A stretch of DNA of 37,989 nucleotides from Ignavibacteriales bacterium (lineage in GTDB: Bacteria > Bacteroidota > Ignavibacteria > T3Sed10-11), in contig PWXV01000016.1 in assembly GCA_003568415.1 (NCBI GenBank), positions 1 to 37,989 of the forward strand. Direction: 5' to 3'. This document shows, one piece after another, positions 23,925-31,835 of this stretch. Under the pieces are notes generated by a model. It did no database searches, was not told where the DNA came from, and saw nothing but the letters and a program-made list of their open reading frames with translations. How positions within the stretch are numbered: position 1 is the stretch's first letter; each line of letters starts with the position of its first letter. The position numbers were made by a program, and so were the translations under genes.

Positions 23925-24689
23925 ATGGTTACCGTAAAAGAATTGGCAAAAATGATTGATCATTCACTGCTGCACCCGACAATGACTGATGCAATTCTAA
24001 AGCAGGAGTGCGAAGTGGCGAAGAAATATGATGTAGCATCGGTATGTATCAAGCCGTATGCGGTCAAGGATGCCGTTACGTGGCTGCAAGGAACCGATGT
24101 CCTTGTCGGCACCGTGATCGGTTTCCCCCATGGCAACAGCACCATTGAAATTAAAGTGAAAGAGACCGAACAGGCCATTGCCGACGGCGCCAAAGAAATC
24201 GATATGGTTGTCAATATCGGCAAAGTGCTGGGAGAAAACTGGGATTACGTAAAAAACGAAATCGACGAAATAAACAGGGTAACGGTAAAGGGCGGCGCCA
24301 TACTGAAAGTCATTTTTGAGAATGATTATCTGACGGAGGATAAATATAAAATAAAACTCTGCGAGATATGCAGTGAAATTAGAACGGCATTTGTTAAAAC
24401 ATCGACCGGTTACGGGTTTGTCAAGGGAGATGACGGTAAATATTCCTACGCCGGCGCAACTGAATACGATTTAAAACTGATGCGGAAACATTCTCATCCG
24501 GATGTTCAGGTTAAGGCAGCGGGAGGCGTACGCACGCTTGATGACCTGCTGAAAGTACGCGACTTGGGAGTTACAAGAGTCGGTGCCACTGCAACATCTG
24601 TCATACTGGAAGCTGCAATGGAACGTTTTGAGGGGAAAAAAGGGGCAGATACTTCAGGTTCAGAAGCGGATAAACTGTCAGGATATTAA
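23925..24689 (+). CDS. deoC: Deoxyribose-phosphate aldolase
   Basis: This 254-residue aldolase splits 2-deoxyribose 5-phosphate into acetaldehyde and glyceraldehyde 3-phosphate. I chose the ATG at 23925 because AAGGA (23913-23917) sits 7 bp before it and the family sequence starts there (VKELAKMIDHSLLHPTMT); an ATG at 23904 would add seven residues. The Schiff-base lysine lies in FVKTSTGYG (Lys158) and the second active-site lysine in VKAAGGVRTLDD. With a ribokinase-family gene on each side, a deoxyribose route (kinase then aldolase) is plausible. Decayed hydrolase fragments follow downstream. Confidence 0.95.
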   Translation: MVTVKELAKMIDHSLLHPTMTDAILKQECEVAKKYDVASVCIKPYAVKDAVTWLQGTDVLVGTVIGFPHGNSTIEIKVKETEQAIADGAKEIDMVVNIGKVLGENWDYVKNEIDEINRVTVKGGAILKVIFENDYLTEDKYKIKLCEICSEIRTAFVKTSTGYGFVKGDDGKYSYAGATEYDLKLMRKHSHPDVQVKAAGGVRTLDDLLKVRDLGVTRVGATATSVILEAAMERFEGKKGADTSGSEADKLSGY

Positions 24690-24744
24690 TAACTGCAAAG
24701 TGAATTAAGAAATACACAAAGAAAACCTCTGCATGCCGAAATAA

Positions 24745-25026
24745 ATAACCGCTTCCTTCTTGATCACCTATATGCCCGGCACCTTACGTGCCATTGGGCT
24801 GAAAGATGGGGAGATGAAAGAGTCGGTAGAATTCCAAACCACAGGGGCGGTTTCCGGGCTAAGGTTGATTCCTGAACAATCCGTTATAAAGGCCGACCGG
24901 GATGAAATTGCCTTTATACGTGTGGAAGCAATAGACCCTGAAGGGAGGATTGTTCCCGATGCCAATTTTGAAGTATCGACAGACGTGCACGGAAACGGGG
25001 AATTGATCGCAGCCGGGGTGCCATAA
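24745..25026 (+). pseudogene. GH2 glycosidase C-terminal fragment
   Basis: The frame is open from 24745 (an in-frame TAA lies at 24742-24744). It contains YMPGTLRAIGLKDGEMKES and LIPEQSVIKADRDEIAFIRV, followed by EAIDPEGRIVPDANFEV. This is the Ig-like linker/C-terminal region of large GH2 beta-galactosidases and glucuronidases. The catalytic barrel is missing and there is no credible start or ribosome-binding site, so it is a remnant. Confidence 0.7.
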
Positions 25027-25090
25027 ATGTTGAGGTACAGTCTGAAATCGGAATTGATGATGTGGTTATCAATGCGAGGAACAAACTATA

Positions 25091-25213
25091 GGCATAGCAG
25101 CGACATTTGACAGAGACCTTGTTTTTCGCGATCCCCGCTGGGGAAGAGGTATTGAAACCTGGGGTGAACAACTAACTTATTTAAGAGAATTACGAAAAAA
25201 TGAAAACCAATGA
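25091..25213 (+). pseudogene. GH3 glycosidase N-terminal fragment
   Basis: A 40-codon stretch ending in TGA encodes LVFRDPRWGRGIETWGEQLTY (first 20 residues only are motif), which matches the 'DPRWGRxxETxGEDPYL' signature of GH3 beta-glucosidases and xylosidases. Everything before and after is lost. It lies 64 bp downstream of the GH2 fragment, so two unrelated hydrolase genes have decayed or been spliced together here by deletion. Confidence 0.75.
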
Positions 25214-25231
25214 GTTAATATAACGGTGAAT

Positions 25232-26152
25232 ATGAAAAAAAAGATCACCGTCATTGGAAGCAGCAACGTTGATTTTCTGATCAAAACCAATCGATTGCCG
25301 AGAATGGGAGAAACAATTACCGATGGGGTGTTTATGCAAACCTACGGTGGAAAAGGAGCCAATCAGGCTCTGAGTGCATCCAGGTCGGGAGGAAAGGTAA
25401 CCTTTATATCAAGCCTTGGAACGGATGATTATGCCGGGACCATGGTGCGGAATTTCAACGCCGAAGGTATTGATACACGGTTCATGTACAAAAAAAAGGA
25501 TGCTGCCACCGGTACTGCAATGATTATGCTTGACCGGGAAGGTAATAATTATATTACTGTCGCCCCGGAAGCAAATTACCTTTTAACTCCGGCTTGTATA
25601 GATGCTGCGCTGAATGTGCTGCTTGAATCAGAAATTATCGTGCTGCAGATGGAAATCCCCTGGGAAACAACGGAGTATATTTACAGTCTGGCAAAAAAGC
25701 ACAAATTAAAAATCCAGTTCAATCTGGCGCCTTTCAGACCTTTTGATGATAAGGTGCTCAAAGATACGTGGGTACTTGCAGTAAATGAAACTGAGGCAGA
25801 GGGCATCACCGGACTGCAGGTAGTAACCGACGATGATGTGCGTAATGCAGCCCGTGCGCTTGTCGACCTGGGAGCGGAGCACGTCATCATTACTTTAGGT
25901 GCACAGGGTGCAGTTGCGGCTACGCGCGATCGGTTCCTGGAGGTGCCGGCTTTCTCCGTTGATTCCGTTGATACCACCGCTGCGGGAGATGTCTTTTGCG
26001 GCAGTCTCGCGGTTGCTCTCTCAGAGGGGCGAAGCATGCCTGATGCTTTACGATTCGCCGCCGCTGCATCTGCTATTTCAGTAACCCGGCTCGGGGCTCA
26101 ACCCTCCATTCCACACAGAAAAGAAATTGATACGTTCCTTGAAAGTTCTTGA
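25232..26152 (+). CDS. Ribokinase-family sugar kinase, second copy (possible deoxyribokinase)
   Basis: This 306-residue PfkB-family kinase shares the layout of the first copy: SSNVDFLIKTNRLPRMGET, GGKGANQALSASRSGG and DTTAAGDVFCG with catalytic Asp253. I take the ATG at 25232; a GTG at 25226 is the alternative, and neither has a strong ribosome-binding site. Substrate-side residues differ from the first copy (for example FKIQFNLAPF-like KIQFNLAPFRPF instead of VILNPAPAM). With deoC upstream, deoxyribose is a reasonable second substrate, as in known deoK-deoC pairs, but ribose or another pentose is possible. The next gene starts one base after its stop codon. Confidence 0.88.
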   Translation: MKKKITVIGSSNVDFLIKTNRLPRMGETITDGVFMQTYGGKGANQALSASRSGGKVTFISSLGTDDYAGTMVRNFNAEGIDTRFMYKKKDAATGTAMIMLDREGNNYITVAPEANYLLTPACIDAALNVLLESEIIVLQMEIPWETTEYIYSLAKKHKLKIQFNLAPFRPFDDKVLKDTWVLAVNETEAEGITGLQVVTDDDVRNAARALVDLGAEHVIITLGAQGAVAATRDRFLEVPAFSVDSVDTTAAGDVFCGSLAVALSEGRSMPDALRFAAAASAISVTRLGAQPSIPHRKEIDTFLESS

Positions 26153-26153
26153 T

Positions 26154-28559
26154 ATGTTAAAAAATAATCGGAATTCGTTTTACCAGAAGCCAATACTTAC
26201 GGGGACATCAATTTTATTATTCCTTTTACTTGTGGTAAATCAGTATACCTCGTCCGAACAATCCAAACCCTTTGTCTCCCATCCTTCTCAACTCGATGAT
26301 GATTCCTTTGCTGAATGGATAGTACCGGAAGAAAATGAAGGAGTTTTTTATTTCCGCAAAAGCTTCGAACTAAACGAAGTTCCTGAAAAATTCATCATCC
26401 ATGTTTCGGGCGATGCACGTTACAAACTCTTTGTAAACGGAACTCGTGTATGTTGGGGACCTGCCGTCGGCGATCTGGAAAATTGGAATTATGAAACGCT
26501 GGATATTGCTTCCCATCTTGTTGAAGGCAAAAATATCATAGCTTCCCAGGTTTGGAACTGGGGCAGGCTTAACGGAACCAGACAGTTGACCGAAAGGACC
26601 GCCTTTATTTTACAGGGAGATTCACCTGTCGAACAGTCTGTAAATACCAATAGCACATGGAAGGTTTTCAAAGATCCCGGTTATCACGTTCTTGAAATGA
26701 CCGATGAAATTGCAGGCGGGGGTTATATCGCGGGCGGTACCGATAGTCTTGTAGCGGCAAAGCATCCCTGGGATTGGTTTACTCTCGAATTTGACGATTC
26801 GGAATGGCCCTTTGCCCGGGAAATCGGAAAAGGAAACCACATAGGGTTGGATACCTGGAAAGGAACGGCGTGGAAGCTCAAACCCAGAGAAATTCCCTTT
26901 ATGGAAGAAAAACCCGAAAGAATTCCCGATGTACTTGAAGTCAAAGGTATCCCTTTCAACGAAAATGAGTATGAAAAGTTACATTTTGAAATCCCGCCTA
27001 ACACACGGGTGGAGATTCTGCTCGATAACAGGGTGCTTACTATGGGATATCCGCAGTTGCTGGTTTCAGGAGGAAGAGACAGCCGGTTCAAGATACAATA
27101 TCAGGAGGCACTCTTCGGAGAGGATGGCGATAAAGGCAACCGCGATCATTGGGAGAATAAGATCATGAAAGGGATTTACGATATATTTATACCCGATGGC
27201 GGTGACAGATTATTTGAACCTCTGTGGATCAGAGTATTTCGTTATGTTAAGCTTTCCATTGAAACGCAAGATTACCCTCTTATTATTAATGATTTTTACA
27301 ATATCTACACTGCCTATCCGCTTAGAGAAAATGCTGAGTTTATTTCAGGAGATTCTGATCTTGACCGGATATGGGAGGTATCGTGGCGGACTGCGAGACT
27401 CTGCGCTCTGGAAAGTTACTGGGATTGTCCCTACTATGAGCAGGTGCAATACATCGGTGATACACGGATACAGGCATTGATATCCATGTACGTCGATGGT
27501 GATGACCGGCTGGCGCGAAATGCCATTAATCAGTTCTATGCTTCCATGCAGCCGATGGGACTTACGAAGAGCGCACATCCGACGCGCGGAGTACAAATTA
27601 TACCTCCCTTTTCGTTACTGTTTATCGGTATGATTCACGACTATTATATGTTGCGGGATGATCCGGAGTTTGTGGGGCAATTTATGCCCGGTATCAGATT
27701 TGTACTCGAGTGGTTTATCAATCGCATTGACGATACGGGAATGTTGGGTCCTCTCCCGTATTGGAACCATATCGACGGAGGTACGGACTTTGTCTATGGT
27801 TCACCGCCGGGAATCAGTGACGGCGGTTCGGCGCATATGTCACTGCTTCTCGCATATGCACTTGAGAAGGCTGCCGGAATGCTCGAGGTCTTCGGTTATG
27901 AGCACGATGCAGAGCGTTTTATTGAACTGGCCGGTAGCTTGAAAACAAAAACAATGGAGCTTAGCTATTGTCCAGAAAAGCAGCTTGTGGCTGAAACACC
28001 CGCAAAGCAGCAGTTTTCGCAGCATACAAATATTTTTGCAGTGCTGACCGATGCGTTTGAGGCGAAAGAACATGCCCGGGTTATGCAGGACGTTCTTGAA
28101 GATCAATCGTTAATTCAGACGACACTATACTTTAAGTTCTATCTTTTTCAGGCATTGAAGAAAGCGGGCATGGGAGAGAAGGTGATTGATTTGATGGATG
28201 AATGGAAACAATTTATAGATTATGGATTCACAACATTTCCTGAACATGGCATCTACAGCAGATCCGATTGCCACGCCTGGTCGGCACACCCCCTGCTTGC
28301 TTTTTTGAATATCATTTGCGGTATTGAAACGTCATCGCCCGGCTTTAAAACCGTCGAGATACGTCCCCACCCCGGAACTTACAGTGAAATAAAAGGTGCC
28401 GTTCCTCATCCATTGGGTATGATCAGTGTCTATTATAGTAACACTGAACCGGGTAAAAGGGAGTGGGTTATTCAATTACCAGATGGTCTTGACGGCAAAT
28501 TTATTTTGGATGATAAAGTGTACTTGCTTTCGGAAGGTGAAAACAGATTTACTTTGTGA
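26154..28559 (+). CDS. GH78-like alpha-L-rhamnosidase
   Basis: The start at 26154 lies one base after the kinase stop codon and is preferred to 26127, which would overlap it. The 801-residue protein begins with a hydrophobic export segment (ILTGTSILLFLLLVVNQY, about residues 16-33). Two beta-sandwich domains follow (FYFRKSFELNEVPEKFIIHVSG; LEVKGIPFNENEYEKL), then an (alpha/alpha)6 barrel with LESYWDCPYYEQVQYIGDTR. Glu429 there is the likely general acid. RSDCHAWSAHPLLAFLNI and VEIRPHPG close the protein as in GH78. It would release terminal rhamnose from glycans or pectin side chains in the periplasm. Specificity is uncertain because the YEQ form differs from the classical DERxGW motif. Confidence 0.88.
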   Translation: MLKNNRNSFYQKPILTGTSILLFLLLVVNQYTSSEQSKPFVSHPSQLDDDSFAEWIVPEENEGVFYFRKSFELNEVPEKFIIHVSGDARYKLFVNGTRVCWGPAVGDLENWNYETLDIASHLVEGKNIIASQVWNWGRLNGTRQLTERTAFILQGDSPVEQSVNTNSTWKVFKDPGYHVLEMTDEIAGGGYIAGGTDSLVAAKHPWDWFTLEFDDSEWPFAREIGKGNHIGLDTWKGTAWKLKPREIPFMEEKPERIPDVLEVKGIPFNENEYEKLHFEIPPNTRVEILLDNRVLTMGYPQLLVSGGRDSRFKIQYQEALFGEDGDKGNRDHWENKIMKGIYDIFIPDGGDRLFEPLWIRVFRYVKLSIETQDYPLIINDFYNIYTAYPLRENAEFISGDSDLDRIWEVSWRTARLCALESYWDCPYYEQVQYIGDTRIQALISMYVDGDDRLARNAINQFYASMQPMGLTKSAHPTRGVQIIPPFSLLFIGMIHDYYMLRDDPEFVGQFMPGIRFVLEWFINRIDDTGMLGPLPYWNHIDGGTDFVYGSPPGISDGGSAHMSLLLAYALEKAAGMLEVFGYEHDAERFIELAGSLKTKTMELSYCPEKQLVAETPAKQQFSQHTNIFAVLTDAFEAKEHARVMQDVLEDQSLIQTTLYFKFYLFQALKKAGMGEKVIDLMDEWKQFIDYGFTTFPEHGIYSRSDCHAWSAHPLLAFLNIICGIETSSPGFKTVEIRPHPGTYSEIKGAVPHPLGMISVYYSNTEPGKREWVIQLPDGLDGKFILDDKVYLLSEGENRFTL

Positions 28560-28608
28560 TAGCCGATTTTTTATAAAAATTTGGGTTATGAATAAAAGGA
28601 GTAATAGT

Positions 28609-30327
28609 ATGATGCAGGAAAATGAACAGTGGGTAGAATCAACCATTGTATCAATGAGTCTTGAGGAAAAGGTCGGTCAGATTATATTGGTGGGATTTTG
28701 GAACATCACAACCGATCCGGAGGCAGTACTGCACAGGATTGAGAAGTATCATCTGGGGGGGATATTCCATTTTGCCTTGGGGCAAGATGAGCTGGCACGC
28801 TTTGTGGCCAGGGCCCAGAAGCTCTCCAGAGTACCCCTGCTGGTGGCAAGCGACTACGAGGAAGGGACCGGAAGGTACGTCAAGGAGGGTACCACTTTTC
28901 CCCGGCCAATGGCCCGGGGTTACGCCGGAAGTTTTGACGAAGAATATGAGATTGGTGCGGCTATTGCCAGAGAGGGGCGTTCGATGGGGACGAACTATAC
29001 CTTCAGTCCTGTAGTGGATGTGAATGTGAACCCGTTCTGTCCCGATGTGAACATCCGGGCATATTCCGATTCGACCCGGAAGGTAATTGAGCTATGCGCG
29101 GGCTACATCAAGGGAATCCAGGATCAAGGTATGATAGCAACTGCAAAACATTTTCCCGGAAACGGTGGAACATTTATGGACCAGCACATTAGTGCCGCAA
29201 TAGTGGATTATGACCGGCAGAGTTTCGAGGAGACTTTCCTTGAGCCCTTCAAGGCTGCCATTGCCGCCGGGGTGGGGTCTATCATGGTGGCACATCTGGA
29301 AGTTCCCTGCCTGGTGACCGAGAAGCACCCCCATTTTAAACGTGTAGTTCCGGCATCTATGTCTAAAGAAGTAATCACCGACCTCTTAAAGGACGAGTTG
29401 GGCTTTGAGGGCATCGTCATATCCGACGCTCTGGATATGGGCGGGGTGATGGGGATGTATTCCCGGGGCGAAGCAAATATAAAGGCGTTATTGGCAGGCA
29501 CAGACCTTCTGCTCAATTTCTTTCCCTGGAACTTCGAAACGGACTACGAGTATATTCTTAATGCTGTAAAAAACGGGGAAGTACCCATGGAGCGTCTGGA
29601 TGATGCAGTCAGGCGGGTGCTCAGAGGAAAAGCAAGAATCGGATTGGGTCGTCAGACCCACCTTCCGGCTCCACCGGAAGAACGGGAAAAGATCTTCGCG
29701 CAGGGCAAAAATGACGCCTGGTGCCAGTCCATCAGCAGGAAAGGTATGACACTTCTGCGGAATATCGACAACGTACTTCCGTTGCCGTCCCTTGGGGGGA
29801 AGAAGGTGACCGTCTTCTCCATCTTCGGACCGGAGAACAAGGTAATGGTTGGTCAGGGCCAGTTCCCAACCACAGAGATTCTGAGTCAGCGGTTAAGTGA
29901 GCGTGGTGCCGAGGTTGAGCATGTGGAGGTCGTCTCGGATTGGGAATTCCACGAATTACGTCCGATATACGAGCGTTGCAAGGAATCGGATTATGTCTTT
30001 GTGAATCTGTACATCATCCCAAGCTTTGCCATCGGTACTCTGATTCCGAACATCAACGGAGTGCGGCTGTTCTATCTGGGTATATTGAGCCAGGCCAAGA
30101 ACGTGATCATCACGTCTTTCGGGGACCCCTGGGTTATGAACTACTTCCAGACCGCACCTACCTACCTGTGTCTTTTTGACCAATCCATTCATAGCCAAGA
30201 AGTGGCAGTCAGAGCCTGGTTCGGCGAGGAGCCGATAACGGGACGCATGCCCGTGCGGATGCCTCTGCTATTCGAACGGGGTGATGGGGTAGATCTTGTG
30301 ATTAAACATGAAACTGTGGGAGGCTAA
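28609..30327 (+). CDS. GH3 glycosidase, NagZ-type
   Basis: I start at 28609, 7 bp after AAAGGAG (28595-28601); the frame is open farther upstream but overlaps the rhamnosidase. The 572-residue protein has the GH3 barrel with LEEKVGQIILVGFW, TAKHFPGNGGTFMDQH and GIVISDALDM. Asp273 is the nucleophile. His193 in DQH matches the Asp-His acid/base dyad of NagZ-type beta-N-acetylglucosaminidases. A C-terminal alpha/beta domain is present (MTLLRNIDNVLPLP onward). No signal peptide is visible. The 5' half is much richer in G+C than its neighbours (75 of 120 bases at 28801-28920, against 20 of 60 at 28201-28260), which suggests recent acquisition. Substrate may be N-acetyl-hexosamine or another beta-hexoside. 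Confidence 0.9.
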   Translation: MMQENEQWVESTIVSMSLEEKVGQIILVGFWNITTDPEAVLHRIEKYHLGGIFHFALGQDELARFVARAQKLSRVPLLVASDYEEGTGRYVKEGTTFPRPMARGYAGSFDEEYEIGAAIAREGRSMGTNYTFSPVVDVNVNPFCPDVNIRAYSDSTRKVIELCAGYIKGIQDQGMIATAKHFPGNGGTFMDQHISAAIVDYDRQSFEETFLEPFKAAIAAGVGSIMVAHLEVPCLVTEKHPHFKRVVPASMSKEVITDLLKDELGFEGIVISDALDMGGVMGMYSRGEANIKALLAGTDLLLNFFPWNFETDYEYILNAVKNGEVPMERLDDAVRRVLRGKARIGLGRQTHLPAPPEEREKIFAQGKNDAWCQSISRKGMTLLRNIDNVLPLPSLGGKKVTVFSIFGPENKVMVGQGQFPTTEILSQRLSERGAEVEHVEVVSDWEFHELRPIYERCKESDYVFVNLYIIPSFAIGTLIPNINGVRLFYLGILSQAKNVIITSFGDPWVMNYFQTAPTYLCLFDQSIHSQEVAVRAWFGEEPITGRMPVRMPLLFERGDGVDLVIKHETVGG

Positions 30328-30625
30328 AATGATTAGATTAAATATTGGCATCACTTATAAACTTCGTATAGAGAAGTAAGAGCATTAAAATAAAAAACAG
30401 CCCGTAACAACGCATATAGCCAATGGTGGGGGAGTTGGTAATTTAAAAAGTATTGCACCGTATTTTAAACGGTGCGTTTCGATAGGATGATGGTAGCTTT
30501 ATTATGGTATGGCTGATCTGAAAAACGTTTTATTACTAAGTGTTTCATTGTTTTTTGGAAGACTATGAATTGTTTTAAAATTTCTATTCTCACTAATTGA
30601 CAACTACATAAAGGGGGCAAACCTG
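30328..30625. other. Intergenic region with a short hairpin
   Basis: The 298-bp gap contains the hairpin GCACCGT (30455-30461) / ACGGTGC (30469-30475) with a 7-nt loop and the weak tail GTTTC, a possible end for the GH3 transcript. No gene is apparent. AAAGGGGG just before 30626 serves the next gene. Confidence 0.5.
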
Positions 30626-31819
30626 ATGGTTTTCATTAATAATAAAAAGTCCGACATCTTACATTTTATCGTACTGTTGTGTATTTCAGCTTCACTGATC
30701 ATTGGTTGCAGCGAAAGTCAGAAACATAACGGACCGGAATTTACACCTCAACCGGTAATTCTCGAAGAACAGGAAATCAGACTGCTGGAGATCGGTGAAA
30801 GTGCTCCATCATTTGTATTACCGGATATGTACGGTAATGTTGTTTCGATTGCCGATTTCAGTGATGCAGATATACTGGTTGTGGTTTTTCTCACCAATCA
30901 TTGTCCAACCGCACAGGCGTATGAAGATCGGTTGATTGAATTTACGGCCGATTACGAAAACAGGAGTGTCGCCGTTGTTGCTATTAACCCGACAAGTCCG
31001 CTTGCACTTCTTCCTGAAGAATGCGGTTATTCGGATCTGGACGATTCATTTGAAAATATGTCAGTGCGGGCTGAATACAAAGGTTACAATTTCCCATATC
31101 TGTATGATGGCGATGATCAGGCCGTTTCCATTCAATTCGGTCCGAATGCAACACCGCATGTTTTTGTTTTCGATTCGGATAGAAAACTGCGTTACACCGG
31201 TCGTCTTGACGGAGTTGAGCGACCGGGCACCGCCAACGCGGAAGATCTCCGTTTGGCAGTCGATCAGATACTGGCCGGGGAAGAGGTTACGAACCCGCAA
31301 ACAAAGTCATTCGGCTGTTCCATCAAATGGTCCTGGCAATCCGATTGGGCCGAAAGGGTGAACCGTGAATGGAAAAACCGTCCGGTTGAATTGATAAAAA
31401 TTGATGCAGCCGGTATCGATACGATGCTTGCCAACAATTCGGAAAAATTACGTCTGATCAATGTATGGGCTTCATGGTGTGTCCCGTGCGTAATTGAGTT
31501 GCCTGATCTGGTTCTTTTGCAAAGGTATTACGGAGGCCGCGCCTTTGAATTCATAACAATATCAGCAGATGAGATAGATAATTTTGATACCGCACTGAAC
31601 GTTTTAAATGATAAACACCTGCCCGTGCAGAATTTTATCTTTTCCGGTGATTCATATGAGCTGATAGAGGCCGTTGATTACGAATGGAGCGGTGCGCTGC
31701 CGTATACGATACTGATCGAACCGGGCGGCGAAGTTGTATACAGAAGAGAGGGTATTGTCAACCTGCTGGAGTTGAAACGTGTGATTGTTGAACACCCTCT
31801 GATGGGGAGATATTATTAA
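30626..31819 (+). CDS. Lipoprotein with tandem peroxiredoxin-like and TlpA-like thioredoxin domains
   Basis: This 397-residue protein has a lipoprotein signal with lipobox LIIGC (Cys28). The first redox domain (about 50-210) has the AhpC/TSA-like GESAPSFVLPDMYGNVVS and TNHCPTAQAYEDRL, with a lone Cys93. The second (about 235-395) is TlpA/ResA-like with WASWCVPCVIELP, whose CxxC is Cys285-Cys288. It would act in the periplasm as a thiol-disulfide reductant or peroxide-reducing lipoprotein. RBS AAAGGGGG supports the start. The DUF362-like membrane fusion begins 16 bp downstream, so the two probably work together, though the partner is unknown. Confidence 0.9.
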   Translation: MVFINNKKSDILHFIVLLCISASLIIGCSESQKHNGPEFTPQPVILEEQEIRLLEIGESAPSFVLPDMYGNVVSIADFSDADILVVVFLTNHCPTAQAYEDRLIEFTADYENRSVAVVAINPTSPLALLPEECGYSDLDDSFENMSVRAEYKGYNFPYLYDGDDQAVSIQFGPNATPHVFVFDSDRKLRYTGRLDGVERPGTANAEDLRLAVDQILAGEEVTNPQTKSFGCSIKWSWQSDWAERVNREWKNRPVELIKIDAAGIDTMLANNSEKLRLINVWASWCVPCVIELPDLVLLQRYYGGRAFEFITISADEIDNFDTALNVLNDKHLPVQNFIFSGDSYELIEAVDYEWSGALPYTILIEPGGEVVYRREGIVNLLELKRVIVEHPLMGRYY

Positions 31820-31835
31820 TCGTCATGGAGAAAAA

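Noticed and set aside
30395-30445. Possible integron attC-like sequence (CCCGTAACAACGCATA)
   Set aside because: It resembles attC core spacing only superficially; the matching inverted core site was not found and there is no integrase or cassette array.
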